Source of the DNA: Deltaproteobacteria bacterium
GTDB taxonomy: Bacteria; Myxococcota_A; Polyangia; JAAYKL01
Direction: 5' to 3'
NCBI GenBank assembly: GCA_029565915.1
Contig: JAKQNG010000223.1
Span: forward strand, 1-43,948
DNA: 43,948 nucleotides
In this document: piece by piece, positions 1 to 11,900 of the stretch
Position numbering within the stretch: position 1 is the first letter of the stretch
How the letters are laid out: each line of letters starts with the position of its first letter
Position numbers and translations under genes: made by a program
Notes under the pieces: model-generated
What the model was told of the DNA's origin: nothing
Databases searched by the model: none
What the model saw: only the letters and a program-made list of their open reading frames with translations

Positions 1-997
1 CGGCGCGTCCTTCAAGTCCATCACCATGTGGGCCCTGTGGGGCGGCGTGGCCATGATGACCACCGCATCGCTGTTTGCGTTTTTTGCAAAACCCGCGGTC
101 ATCGCCGCCGCCTTCCGGGGTCTCGTGCGCCGCAGGGACGCGGCTGCGGACGTGCTGAAGGACATCGAGCTGCCCATGGGCGTGTTCGTCGTGGGCATTC
201 CTCTGGTGGGCGGCCTGTGCGTCTTCCTGGGACACATTTTCTTTCAGGTGAGCTGGTGGATGGGGATCATCGCCATTCCGCTGGTGTTCGTCTTCACGCT
301 CATCGCGGTGAACTCCACCGGGCTGACCTCCATTACGCCCACGGGGGCCCTGGGCAAGCTCACCCAGCTCACCTTCAGCGTCATCGCGCCGGGCAACATC
401 ACCACCAACATCATGACCGCGGGCATCACGGGCGAAGTGGCGGGCAACGCGAGCAACCTGCTCATGGACATCAAGCCCGGGTACATGCTGGGCGGAAAGC
501 CGCGCCATCAGGCCGTTGGACACGTGCTGGGCATTCTTGCCGGCGCGGTGCTGTCGGTGCCGGTGTTCTACCAGATCTTTCATGGTGACGTGTCGTTGCT
601 CACCTCCGAAAAGCTGCCCATGCCCAGCGCCCAGGTGTGGCGGGCCGTGGCCGAGGTGCTCACAAAGGGCCTCGATTTCCTGCATCCATCGGCCCGGTGG
701 GCCATCCTCATCGGCGGCGTGCTGGGCATCGCCTTCGAAGTGGCGGCGCGCGTGTCGAAGGGGCGGTTTCCGATTTCGGGCGTGGGCATGGGGCTGGCGT
801 TCATCCTGCCGTTCAGCGATTCCCTGGCCATGGCCACGGGCGCCTTTGCGTTCTGGCTGGCGGGTCGGCGCTTCGGGACCGGCGGCACCCGGGGACACCG
901 CATTTTCGTGGAGAATCACGAGACCGTCTGCGCGGGGGGCATCGCGGGCGGCGCGCTGGTGGGCATTGTGCTCATCGTGCTGGAAACCCTGGGGTAG
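1..997 (+). CDS. OPT-family oligopeptide transporter, C-terminal part (5' partial)
   Basis: This is the last 331 or so residues of an integral inner-membrane transporter of the OPT/YSL superfamily, which takes up small peptides or metal chelates. The reading frame is open to the first base, so the gene begins upstream of the window; the ATG at 26 is internal. Several hydrophobic segments are visible, for example around WWMGIIAIPLVFVFTLIAV and near the C-terminal GGIAGGALVGIVLIVLETLG. The conserved block with NIMTAGITGEVAGNASNLLMDIKPGY, then a Gly-Gly-Lys-Pro-Arg turn, is typical of prokaryotic OPT proteins. It ends with TAG three bases before tcdA and may be cotranscribed with it. Substrate cannot be told from this part. 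Family assignment is confident. Confidence 0.88.
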   Translation, partial: GASFKSITMWALWGGVAMMTTASLFAFFAKPAVIAAAFRGLVRRRDAAADVLKDIELPMGVFVVGIPLVGGLCVFLGHIFFQVSWWMGIIAIPLVFVFTLIAVNSTGLTSITPTGALGKLTQLTFSVIAPGNITTNIMTAGITGEVAGNASNLLMDIKPGYMLGGKPRHQAVGHVLGILAGAVLSVPVFYQIFHGDVSLLTSEKLPMPSAQVWRAVAEVLTKGLDFLHPSARWAILIGGVLGIAFEVAARVSKGRFPISGVGMGLAFILPFSDSLAMATGAFAFWLAGRRFGTGGTRGHRIFVENHETVCAGGIAGGALVGIVLIVLETLG

Positions 998-1000
998 GGC

Positions 1001-1708
1001 ATGGCAGCGGCGTTTCACAGGTTGCAGGCCCTGGTGGGAACAGAGGGTATGGCGCGCCTGTCGGCGGCAGGCGTCATCGTGTTCGGCGTGGGCGGCGTGG
1101 GGTCGTGGTGCGCGGAGGCCCTGGTCCGCAACGGTATCGGGCGTCTGACCCTGGTGGATGCCGATGCCGTCGATGTCACCAACATCAACCGTCAGCTGCC
1201 GGCCCTGCACACCACGGTGGGTCAACCCAAGGTGGAGGTGCTGGGGGCGCGGTTCGCCGACATCTCCCCCGGGGCGCGGATCGACGTCCATCGATGCCGG
1301 TTCAATCCGGAGACCGCCGGGGCCTTCGAACTGGCGACATACGATGCCGTGGTGGATGCCATCGATTCCGTGGACGACAAGGTGCTGCTCATCGAAACGG
1401 CGCTGGCGGCGCCGGTGCCGCTGTTCTCATCCATGGGCGCGGCCTGCCGGCTGGATGCGTCGCGCATCCGCACGGGCATGTTCTGGAAGGCGGAAGGCTG
1501 CCCCCTGGCGCGCAGTGTGCGGCAGAAACTGCGACAGCACAATGTCACCGCCGATTTTCCCTGCGTGTTCAGCAGCGAGGCCGCTACCCGTCCCGATCCG
1601 TCCGTCAACGGTTCGGCGGTCCACGTCACCGGTACGTTCGGATTCCTGCTGGCCGGCCTGGTGGTGCAGCATCTCCTCAGTCCTTCTGGAAGAAGTGGAC
1701 GTTTTTAA
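1001..1708 (+). CDS. tcdA: tRNA threonylcarbamoyladenosine dehydratase (ThiF/HesA family)
   Basis: TcdA (formerly CsdL/YgdL) is an E1-like cytosolic enzyme that uses ATP to cyclise t6A37 of tRNAs to ct6A. The protein has 235 residues, near the short end for the family. It shows the nucleotide-binding glycine motif FGVGGVGSW near residue 28, the acidic TLVDADAVDVTNINRQ segment that holds ATP/Mg, the AIDSVDDK segment and the late VFSSEA and GTFGFLLAGLVVQHL blocks found in TcdA. Its 3' end overlaps the convergent lipoprotein gene by 32 bases, so the last ten or so residues (LSPSGRSGRF) may be a non-conserved tail. MoeB and ThiF are the alternatives, but neither has the VFS-E-A block. It follows the OPT gene at three bases. 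Confidence 0.88.
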   Translation: MAAAFHRLQALVGTEGMARLSAAGVIVFGVGGVGSWCAEALVRNGIGRLTLVDADAVDVTNINRQLPALHTTVGQPKVEVLGARFADISPGARIDVHRCRFNPETAGAFELATYDAVVDAIDSVDDKVLLIETALAAPVPLFSSMGAACRLDASRIRTGMFWKAEGCPLARSVRQKLRQHNVTADFPCVFSSEAATRPDPSVNGSAVHVTGTFGFLLAGLVVQHLLSPSGRSGRF

Positions 1709-2537
1709 AGTAAATCTCGTTCACGGTGCCCATGCCGTCCCGTCCGTAGACGCCGAATTTGTTGTACCAGTCCACGGTGCCGTCGCTTTCGGAGAGGGTG
1801 GTGTCGAGGACCAGTTCCTCGTCGAGGTAGATTTTCAGGTTCCGCGCGGCGCTGTCGTGGATGGTGTGCATGCGGCGGTACTGATCGAAGGCCGCGTCGG
1901 CAAAGGTGGAGCCGTCGCCATATTGCCTGAACTCGCCGTCGTACACCCGGATCATCCAGGGCCAGGGACGCTGGAACACCTGCCAGATGCCGACTTTTTC
2001 GGCGCCGGACACCACCATGACGTCCGCCTGGAACTGGCGCAGACCGGAGGCGTATTCGTTGCGGACCCGCACTTCCGAACGAGGGCCCGAGTCCTGGCCC
2101 GGGAATGTGGACTGGTCGGTGTCGGTGACCCACAGGTGGAACACGCCGTCCTCAAAGGTATAGCGTTCCCCGTATTCATCCGCGTTCGGCGGCACATGGT
2201 AGTCCCATTCGGGAAAGTATTCGGTCCAGCCGTCGCCGATGGGGTCCGGAGTCGCGTCCGTGCCGGTGTCCGTGTCGGTGTCTGCGGCCGGTGCGTCCGT
2301 GTCGGTGTCGGCGTCGGTGTCGGTGTCTGTGTCCGCGGTCGGTGCGTCCGTGTCGGCATCCGTGTCGGTGTCCGCGTCGGCGTCGGTGTCGGTGTCGGTG
2401 TCCGTGTCGGTGTCCGTGTCAGCGGCCGTCTCTGATCCGCTGTCGGATGGATCCCCCGGGTCCACGGAATTTTCGTCGCACGCGGCCATGGCGCAGATGG
2501 ACAACAGGCAGACCGGAAGCATCATGGGCATTTTCAT
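1677..2537 (-). CDS. Secreted lipoprotein with Asp-Thr linker and lyase/lectin-like beta-sandwich domain
   Basis: This 286-residue protein starts with a lipoprotein signal peptide ending in ICAMAAC (Cys20), then a linker of Asp-Thr and Asp-Ala repeats (about residues 38-95), then a folded domain of about 185 residues. The domain contains GPRSEVRVRNEY, IWQVFQRPWPWMIRVYDGEF and a terminal NKFGVYGRDGMGTVNEIYFKNVHFF. This order (R-S-E-[LV]-R, a central W/Q-I-type strand, then Y-x-K-x-G-V-Y) resembles concanavalin A-like polysaccharide lyases such as the alginate-lyase PL7 group. The usual Q-I-H is I-W-Q here, so catalysis is not assured. A clear ribosome site (GAGGAGG, about 7 bases upstream) supports the start. 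It probably sits on the cell surface and binds or cuts polysaccharide. Confidence 0.72.
   Translation of the reverse strand: MKMPMMLPVCLLSICAMAACDENSVDPGDPSDSGSETAADTDTDTDTDTDTDADADTDTDADTDAPTADTDTDTDADTDTDAPAADTDTDTGTDATPDPIGDGWTEYFPEWDYHVPPNADEYGERYTFEDGVFHLWVTDTDQSTFPGQDSGPRSEVRVRNEYASGLRQFQADVMVVSGAEKVGIWQVFQRPWPWMIRVYDGEFRQYGDGSTFADAAFDQYRRMHTIHDSAARNLKIYLDEELVLDTTLSESDGTVDWYNKFGVYGRDGMGTVNEIYFKNVHFFQKD
2251..2434 (-). repeat. Asp-Thr/Asp-Ala coding low-complexity repeat
   Basis: This is a run of six-base units of the type GACACC/GACGCC (read on the minus strand) that encodes the flexible acidic linker of the lipoprotein. It contains two near-identical stretches separated by APTADTDTD and APAADTDTD, which suggests slipped-strand or segmental duplication inside the linker. 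Confidence 0.85.
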
Positions 2538-2895
2538 CGAAGTCCTCCTCAGGGCGGGTCACCCGCAAATGGTTCTCTGCTTCTGGTATCACGGACCGGG
2601 TCCGGCAGCTCACCGTTCCGTTCCCGGTGAGGGCGTTCCTGTCGGGAGCTATGAAATCATTCAATAATCGTCGGGGTCAACGCACCAGCCGGTGGATGCG
2701 CCATCACAGGAAAGGCGGCACGCATCGCAGTGAATGCAGACCAGCAGGGCCACTTTTCACTCGTGTACTCCATCCTTGACCGGAACCACGCGGATTGATA
2801 CACCGGCTCCGCCATTTCAACGGGGCAGCCCGGAAATGGATGATTACGGCGGGATGCAGGCAGTTCGTCTTTCCGTGGAGGCCTTGTCCGTCAAA
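2538..2895. other. Divergent intergenic region between the lipoprotein and the ATP synthase operon
   Basis: I see no convincing gene in these 358 bases. The region must hold promoters for both the minus-strand lipoprotein and the plus-strand ATP synthase operon. It contains two perfect inverted repeats: GCGGGT-C-ACCCGC at 2554-2566 and CTCACCG-9-CGGTGAG at 2609-2631, plus a shorter CGGAC-CGG-GTCCG at 2592-2604. None is followed by a T tract, so they are more likely operator-like or structural than terminators. The reading frame of the b' subunit is open back to 2734, but that extension looks non-coding. Confidence 0.5.
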
Positions 2896-3363
2896 ATGAG
2901 TTCAACCCTTCTCATGGTCGCGTCCAGCGGCGGTTCCATCATGGATCTGGATGGAACGTTTTTCATTCAACTGGGCATTTTCCTGTTCATGCTGGTGTTC
3001 CTGCACCTGTTCCTGTTCCGGCCCGTGCTGCGCCTCATTGACGCGCGCCGGGAGGCCACCACCGGTACTTCGACCCGGGCGTCGGACATGAAGGCCCGGG
3101 CTGCGGCGCTCGCGGCGGACGTCACCGCCCAGCTGGCAGATATCCGCACGGCGGCCGCCTCGGAAAAAGAACGGATGCTCGCCGCGGCGAGGGTCAGGGA
3201 AAAGCAGGTGCTGGAAGCCGCATCGATTCACACGCGGGGACAGATGGCCACTGCCCGTCGCCAGATGGACCTTTCGGCGCAGGACGTCCGCCGACAGCTG
3301 GCCGGGGAGGTGGATGCCCTGGCGGACGCGGTGGCGGCCAGATTGATGAGGCCGATGCACTGA
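2896..3363 (+). CDS. atpF': ATP synthase F0 subunit b' (peripheral stalk)
   Basis: This is a membrane-anchored stator subunit of F1F0 ATP synthase. A single N-terminal transmembrane helix (FFIQLGIFLFMLVFLHLFLF) is followed by the conserved RPVLRLIDARRE turn and a long Ala/Arg/Glu-rich coiled coil, as in the b' paralogue of bacteria with two b genes. The start is uncertain. ATG 2896 has GGAGG about 14 bases upstream. ATG 2914 or 2941 would give a more typical length, with MDLDGTFFIQL at the N-terminus. The stop TGA overlaps the next ATG by one base (TGATG), so b' and b are translationally coupled. It is the first gene of a seven-gene operon. Confidence 0.82.
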   Translation: MSSTLLMVASSGGSIMDLDGTFFIQLGIFLFMLVFLHLFLFRPVLRLIDARREATTGTSTRASDMKARAAALAADVTAQLADIRTAAASEKERMLAAARVREKQVLEAASIHTRGQMATARRQMDLSAQDVRRQLAGEVDALADAVAARLMRPMH

Positions 3364-3989
3364 TGGGCACCAGGTGGACAGGAATTGTCGTTCTGCTGGC
3401 GCTGTTGCTGTGCGCCTCCCTGGCACTGGCGGCGGAGCATCCGGCCACCCACGGGACCCCGGCCCTCAACTGGGTCGATTTCTCCAACCCTCATGCACCG
3501 TCGCTGCTGGCCATGTTGTTCAATTTCATCGTTGTCGCCGGACTCTTGTTCTGGATTGGACGCAAGTACGTGGCGAAGGCGGTGAAGGACCGGAAGGTGG
3601 CCCTGGAAACCGCCATTGCGGAGGCGGAAGCGCAGAAAAAGCAGGCGGAAGAAGCCATGGCCGTGGCACGGGAGCGGGCCGACGCCCTCGATCTGGAGAT
3701 GGCCCGGATCCGCCGGGACGTACTGAATGCGGGGCGGGCGGAGAGCGAGCGGATCGAGGCGGAAGCGCAGCAGAAGGCTGATCGGATGACCGGGGAGACG
3801 GAGCTGCTGATCAAGCAGGAAATGGCCCGTCTGGCCCAGCGCATCCGCGCGGAGCTGGTCGATGACGTAATCGCGCTGGCAAAACAGAAACTCGACACCC
3901 GACTGACGCCGGCGGATCAGGAACGGATGACGGCCGAATTCCTTGCCGCCGTATCATCAAACGCGGCCCGGCCGCCGGTGGAGGAGTAA
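3363..3989 (+). CDS. atpF: ATP synthase F0 subunit b
   Basis: This is the second stator subunit, 208 residues. It begins with a signal-peptide-like hydrophobic stretch (about residues 7-23, ending LALAAEHP), then a true membrane helix (SLLAMLFNFIVVAGLLFWIGRKY, about residues 47-68), then a long charged coiled coil with AEAEAQKKQAEEAM and a C-terminal region (QEMARLAQRIRAELVDDVIALAKQKL) that contacts subunit delta. Such N-terminal extensions are usual in deltaproteobacterial b subunits. The ATG overlaps the b' stop. The delta gene starts five bases after its stop. Confidence 0.9.
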   Translation: MGTRWTGIVVLLALLLCASLALAAEHPATHGTPALNWVDFSNPHAPSLLAMLFNFIVVAGLLFWIGRKYVAKAVKDRKVALETAIAEAEAQKKQAEEAMAVARERADALDLEMARIRRDVLNAGRAESERIEAEAQQKADRMTGETELLIKQEMARLAQRIRAELVDDVIALAKQKLDTRLTPADQERMTAEFLAAVSSNAARPPVEE

Positions 3990-3993
3990 TGCC

Positions 3994-4539
3994 ATGAGCG
4001 CGGGAAGCATTGCCTGCCGGTGGGCAAGGGCCCTGTTCGAAATTGTGGAGCAGGAGGGTTCCCGGGAGGCGGTTCTGGACCAGCTCGCGCAGATCGCCGG
4101 CGCCTGGCAGGCGAGCGAAGAGCTGCGCCAGATCATGGAGAACCCCATGGTACCGGCGAAGGTGCGCACTGCGATTTTCATGGAAATCGTCGACCGGGCC
4201 GGCGCCTCGCGGACGCTGCGCAATTTCTTCGGCCTGCTGCTGCGCAAGGGACGGTTGACGGAGCTGCCGGCCATCTACCGGGAGGTGCTGGTCCAGAGTG
4301 ATCGGCAGGCCCGGCGGGTGAGGGCCGAGGTGATCAGCGCGTCGCCCCTTTCTCCTCTGGTGGCCAGCCGGTTGAAGGCGGCCCTCGAAACGGCGACAGA
4401 CGCCCGGGTGCTGCTCACACAGAAGGAAGATCCGGCGCTTGTCGCCGGCGTGGTGACAAGGGTTGGTGGACTCATGATTGACGGTTCGCTCCGCACACAG
4501 CTGGAGCGACTCCGGGAAGGTATGCGAAGCGACGGCTGA
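3994..4539 (+). CDS. atpH: ATP synthase F1 subunit delta
   Basis: Subunit delta (181 residues, the usual size) joins the top of the alpha3beta3 head to the b/b' stalk. The N-terminal six-helix domain starts with IACRWARALFEIVEQEG and includes the LRNFFGLLLRKGRL segment. The C-terminal part has the family signature DPALVAGVVTRVGGLMIDGSLRTQLERLRE. GAGGAG at 3981-3986, seven bases upstream, fixes ATG 3994 as the start, although the frame is open further upstream. It lies in the operon between b and alpha. Confidence 0.93.
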   Translation: MSAGSIACRWARALFEIVEQEGSREAVLDQLAQIAGAWQASEELRQIMENPMVPAKVRTAIFMEIVDRAGASRTLRNFFGLLLRKGRLTELPAIYREVLVQSDRQARRVRAEVISASPLSPLVASRLKAALETATDARVLLTQKEDPALVAGVVTRVGGLMIDGSLRTQLERLREGMRSDG

Positions 4540-4554
4540 GCGAAGGTGACGGAC

Positions 4555-6066
4555 ATGCAACTGCGCGCAGAAGAAATCAGCAGAATCATCAGACAGCAGA
4601 TCGAGAACTTCGACCGGACCGTGGAAGTGATGGAGACGGGGTCCATCCTCACCGTGGGCGACGGCATCGCCCGCGTGTACGGGCTGGACGGCGCCATGGC
4701 GGGGGAGCTGGTGGAGTTTCCCCACGGCATCATGGGCATGGTGCTGAACCTGGAAGAGGACAACGTGGGCGTGGTGCTCTTCGGCGAGGACGCCCTTCTG
4801 CGGGAAGGCGATCTGGTCAAGCGATCGGGCCGCATTGCGGATACCCCCGTGGGCGAACAGCTGCTGGGCCGCGTGGTCAACGCTCTGGGCCAGCCCGTGG
4901 ACGGCAAAGGTCCCATCGATACGGCGCTGCGGGCGCGGATTGAGATGAAGGCGCCGGGCATCGTGCAGCGGCAGCCCGTAAAGGAACCCCTGCAGACGGG
5001 CATCAAGGCCGTGGACGCCATGATCCCCATCGGACGGGGCCAGCGCGAACTCATCCTCGGCGATCGGGGCGTGGGAAAAACGGCCATCGCCGTGGACGCG
5101 ATCATCAACCAGCGGGATACGGACGTGCACTGCATTTACGTGGCCATCGGGCAGAAGCAGTCCACTGTGGCCCAGGTGGTGGCGCGCCTCGAAGCGGAAG
5201 GGGCCATGGAATACTCCACCGTCGTGGTGGCCACCGCTTCGGAGATGGCGCCGCTCCAGTTTCTGGCACCCTACACGGGAGCGGCCATCGGTGAGTATTT
5301 TCGCAACAACGGCAAGCACGCCCTCGTGGTGTACGACGATCTGTCCAAGCAGGCTGTGGCCTACCGGGAGTTGTCCCTGCTGCTGCGCCGTCCGCCGGGA
5401 CGGGAAGCCTACCCCGGCGACGTGTTCAACCTCCACAGTCGCCTGCTGGAGCGGGCGGCCAAGATGCACGACAGTCTGGGAGGCGGCTCCCTGACGGCGC
5501 TGCCCATCATCGAAACCCGCGCCGGCGATGTGTCTGCGTACATTCCGACCAACGTGATTTCCATTACGGACGGCCAGATTTACCTCGAACCCGACCTGTT
5601 CTACGCGGGGCAGCGGCCCGCCATCAACGTGGGCATTTCCGTGTCCCGCGTGGGCGGCAACGCCCAGATCAAGGCGATGAAGAAAATCGCGGGACCGCTC
5701 CGTCTGGAAATGGCGCGATTCCGCGAGATGAAGGCGTTTGCCCAGTTCGCATCCGACCTCGACGATGCGACGCGTCGCCAGCTGGAGCGCGGATACCGCC
5801 TCGAAGAACTGCTCAAGCAGGGGCAGTACGCGCCCCTCTCCGTCTCCTTGCAGATCGTTGCCATCTGGGCCGCCATCAACGGATATCTCGATTCGCTCAA
5901 GGTGTCCGAGGTGGGCCGGTTCGAACATGAACTGCATCGATTCATGGACGAGAAGCATTCCCACGTGCTGCGGCTCATCGCCGAAAAGAAGGTACTCGAC
6001 GACGAACTGGAACACGCCCTGAAGGCGGCGCTCGATGCATTCAAGGACATTTTTACGGCGGCCTGA
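4555..6066 (+). CDS. atpA: ATP synthase F1 subunit alpha
   Basis: This is the non-catalytic nucleotide-binding subunit of the F1 head, 503 residues, standard length. The N-terminus ([19 protein letters not shown]) matches other alphas and supports ATG 4555, with GAAGG eight bases upstream, over the in-frame GTG 4546. The Walker A loop is GDRGVGKT, followed by the [10 protein letters not shown] block, the [11 protein letters not shown] Walker B region, and [23 protein letters not shown]. The C-terminal helical domain ends in [16 protein letters not shown]. No changes at key residues were seen. Confidence 0.97.
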   Translation: MQLRAEEISRIIRQQIENFDRTVEVMETGSILTVGDGIARVYGLDGAMAGELVEFPHGIMGMVLNLEEDNVGVVLFGEDALLREGDLVKRSGRIADTPVGEQLLGRVVNALGQPVDGKGPIDTALRARIEMKAPGIVQRQPVKEPLQTGIKAVDAMIPIGRGQRELILGDRGVGKTAIAVDAIINQRDTDVHCIYVAIGQKQSTVAQVVARLEAEGAMEYSTVVVATASEMAPLQFLAPYTGAAIGEYFRNNGKHALVVYDDLSKQAVAYRELSLLLRRPPGREAYPGDVFNLHSRLLERAAKMHDSLGGGSLTALPIIETRAGDVSAYIPTNVISITDGQIYLEPDLFYAGQRPAINVGISVSRVGGNAQIKAMKKIAGPLRLEMARFREMKAFAQFASDLDDATRRQLERGYRLEELLKQGQYAPLSVSLQIVAIWAAINGYLDSLKVSEVGRFEHELHRFMDEKHSHVLRLIAEKKVLDDELEHALKAALDAFKDIFTAA

Positions 6067-6081
6067 GCCGCGCGGTAACCC

Positions 6082-8398
<2,317 letters not shown>

Positions 8399-8399
8399 C

Positions 8400-8816
8400 A
8401 TGGGCGACGTGCTGCGGTTGCGGGTGGCCACACCCTTTGGAAGCGTGATGGACGAGGATGTGGCAAAGGTGACGCTCCGCTCCAGTGTCGGCGAGTTCTG
8501 TGCGCTGCCGTCCCACTGCGGGTTGCTGGCGGTGCTGACTCCCGGGCGACTGATGGCGGACACGGGGCAGGGCGTCCGCACGTTCGTGGCGGACGACGGT
8601 TTTGTCGAAGTGGGGCCCGATCACGTGAACGTGGTGACCCGGCGCTGTGAGGACGCGGCGAAAATGGATCGGGCCGCCCTGGAAGGCGAAGCCGGCGCAC
8701 TGGAACGGCGCCTCTCGGAAACGCCGCCCCGGGAGGAACCGGAGCGGATTGAGCTGATGTCCGAACTGATGTGGGTCCGTGCCTGTCTGGACGCCACCTC
8801 CAGCCTGACGCGATAA
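8400..8816 (+). CDS. atpC: ATP synthase F1 subunit epsilon
   Basis: Subunit epsilon (138 residues) links gamma to the c-ring and inhibits ATP hydrolysis. The N-terminal beta-sandwich begins LRLRVATPFGSVMDEDVAKVTLRSSVGEF and includes the usual LPSHCGLLAVLTPG turn; the C-terminal helices (AALEGEAGALERRL onward) follow. The ATG at 8400 overlaps nothing but is one base from the beta stop. The last operon gene ends in TAA followed directly by eight T residues (8817-8824), without a good hairpin immediately before them. Confidence 0.92.
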   Translation: MGDVLRLRVATPFGSVMDEDVAKVTLRSSVGEFCALPSHCGLLAVLTPGRLMADTGQGVRTFVADDGFVEVGPDHVNVVTRRCEDAAKMDRAALEGEAGALERRLSETPPREEPERIELMSELMWVRACLDATSSLTR

Positions 8817-8929
8817 TTTTTTTTCCCGGCGGCCGGGCCGTTCATAGCCATATCCATTGATTTAATGGTAGTATCTTCATCAGACAAATGATGACGGGAT
8901 GCCTTTTGCATTTCCGGGAGGGGATTTTC

Positions 8930-11900
8930 ATGATGCTTCATTGGACATGGCGGATGATTTCGGTGGCCGCGCTGGCGGTTTTCCTTTTTGCCTGCAGCAA
9001 GTCGGCGCCGCAGATTGCGGACAGCGAAACCGACACCTCCACGGACGCGGACACCGATACCGATGTGGACACGGATACGGACACGGATTCGGATACGGAT
9101 TCGGACTCGGATTCCGATACGGAAACGGAATCTGCAACGGACACGGATTCGGAATCGGAGTCGGATAGCGACTCGGAATCGGATTCCGATTCGGCAACAG
9201 AGACGGATTCCGAAACGGAAACGGATTCCGAAACGGAAACGGACACCGATCCCACCTGCGCCACCGCCGATCCCTGCGGGGATCACGGCACCTGCCTGGA
9301 CACCGTGTCCGGCCCCGACTGCGAATGCGATCCCGGCTGGTGGCAGGATTTCTGCGACGCGTGTGCGCCCGGCTGGCACGATGCAGAGGGAGAATGTGTG
9401 CTCGATCAGCAGTGTCTGGTGACGAGCTGTGCCGGCCACGAGGTGCCGGGCGGGTGTTCCGTGGTATCCGGGGTGGTCGTCTGTGCATGCGCGGACAACT
9501 GGGATCCGGCGACCAACTGCGGCACCTGCCTCGAACACTTCCACGCGGACGGCGAAGTGTGCGTGGAGGACGAAATCTGCGGCCTCAATCAGGAGCCCTG
9601 CGAGCACGGCGCCTGCCATATTGCCAGCGGCGTGACAGTCTGTGACTGCAGCGGCGTTCCCTTCTGGGATGGCGAGTTCTGCGACGTGTGTCCCATGGGA
9701 TATCACGTGGAGGGCGACGACTGCGTAATCAACGAGGCCTGCACCGATGCGGTGGGGCCCTGCGTCAACGGCACCTGCAGCGATTCGGGCGGCTTTATCG
9801 AATGTTTCTGCAGCACGGGCTGGACAAAGGACGGGGCGGGCAACTGCACCCTCTGTGCGGGGGGATACCACGACGAGGCCGGTGCCTGCGTCCTCGACAG
9901 CGTCTGCGGGCCCAACAGCTGCTCGGGCCGGGAAGTGCCGGGCGGTTGCGACGACACGGGGGGCGTGATTTCGTGCACCTGTGCCTATAACTATGACAGC
10001 GCCGTGTTCTGCGCGACCTGCATTGCCGGCTATCACGACGAGGGCGGCATGTGCGTGGCAGACGATCCGGACTGTTCCGTGGCCGATCCCTGCGTGAACG
10101 GCACCTGCGTGTACGACGGCAGCGTGCAGACCTGCGACTGCAGCAGCCTGTGGGAAGGCGACCTGTGCGACACCTGCGTGGCCGGTTATCAGGATGCGGA
10201 CAGCGACGGGGTGTGCCTGCCCGACTGCGCCACCGCCGTGGCCCAGGGAATGATCTGCCAGAACGGCAGCGCCTGCGCGGTGAGCCCGTCGACGGGCATT
10301 GCCCGGTGCGACTGCAGTCCCGTGTTTCCCTGGACCGGTTACCTGTGTGACACCTGCCCCGCCGGCTATCACGAGGACGGCGACGACTGCGTGGCCAACG
10401 AGGTGTGCGGCAGCGCCTCGGGTCCCTGTGTCAACGGCACCTGCAGTGACGCGGGCGGCGTCATCGCGTGCTTCTGCGACGCGGGCTGGGCAAAGGATGT
10501 GAATGGCTACTGCACCACCTGCGCCGGCGGCTGGCATCCCGAGGGCATGGACTGCGTGCTGGACAGCGAGTGCGACGTGGACAGCTGCTCGGGCCACGGG
10601 GTCTGCAGCGACGGCGGCGGCGTGATTTCGTGCGCCTGTTCGGGCGAATGGGACGAAGCGACCTACTGCGCCACCTGCCTTGACGGCTACCACGAGGACG
10701 GCAATGCCTGTGTGCTCAACGATCCCGACTGCGCGACGCTGGACATATGCGTCAACGGCCTGTGCCAGTACAGTGATGGCGTGCAGTCGTGCAACTGCAG
10801 CACGCTGTGGACCGGACCCCTGTGCGACGCCTGCGTCAGCGGCTATCAGGATGCGGACGACAACGGCACCTGCCTGCCCGACTGCACCACGGCGGCGGCC
10901 ACGGGCATGGTGTGCCAGCACGGCGGTTCCTGCGCGGTGAGCGACGTTACCGGCCTGGCCAGATGCCAGTGCGTGGCCCCCTGGACCGGGTACCTGTGCG
11001 ATATCTGTCCGTCCGGATATCATCTGGACGGCGGCCTGTGCGTGGCCGACGAGGTGTGCGGCAGCGCTGCGGGCCCTTGCGTCAACGGCACCTGCAGCGA
11101 CGCCGGTGGCGAAATCGCGTGCTTCTGCGACACGGGCTGGACCACGGATGTGCTGGGGTACTGCACCGAATGCGCGGGCGGCTATCACGACGAGGGCGGC
11201 AACTGTGTGCCGGATCTCTTCTGCGGGCCCGACACCTGCGCCAACCGCGAGACACCGGGAGGCTGCGACGACACTGGGGGCATCATCACCTGCACCTGCA
11301 TCAACAACTGGGATCCGGACACCTTCTGCAGCACCTGTCCCGCGGATTACCACCCGGAAGGCAACTTCTGCGTGGCCGACGATCCGGATTGCACCGAACT
11401 GAACATGTGCGTCAACGGCGACTGCCGGTACCTGAACGGCATTCAGTCCTGCGACTGCGACGACCTGTGGACCGGCGACACCTGCGCGCAATGTGCCGTT
11501 GGCTATCAGGACGTGAACGACGATGGCGTGTGTTCGCCCGACTGCGTGACGGCGGCCTCCCTGGGCATGGTGTGCACCAACGGCGGGTCGTGCATGGTGG
11601 ACGACGTGGACGGCATTGCGGCGTGCATCTGTCCTTCGCCCTGGACCGGATTCCTCTGCGAGGTATGTCCGTCCGGATACCACCTGGACGGTGGCAACTG
11701 CGTGGTTAACGAAGTGTGCGACAGCGCGGCGGGACCCTGTGTCAACGGCACCTGCAGCGACGCGGGCGGCGTCATCGCGTGCGACTGCCATTCGGGCTGG
11801 ACAGAGGACGGCAACGGCTACTGCACCCTGTGCGAAGACGACTACACCATGGTGGCCGGCAACTGCCTTCCCGGCTGTCCCCTGGTGTTGCTGGGCTGCG

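Noticed and set aside
2554-2631. Inverted repeats upstream of the lipoprotein as terminators
   Set aside because: No T tract on either strand and they lie before, not after, genes.
2734-2895. N-terminal extension of the b' subunit
   Set aside because: The extension has no similarity to the family, no good ribosome site and would bury the membrane helix behind 60 irrelevant residues.
8817-8824. Eight T residues after atpC as an intrinsic terminator
   Set aside because: No stable hairpin lies directly before the T run; the GC-rich palindrome CCCGGCGGCCGGG comes after it, the wrong order for the plus strand.
8834-8849. GG-N10-GC spacing upstream of the EGF-like gene
   Set aside because: Only the two dinucleotides and a few bases fit sigma54; expected by chance in GC-rich DNA.
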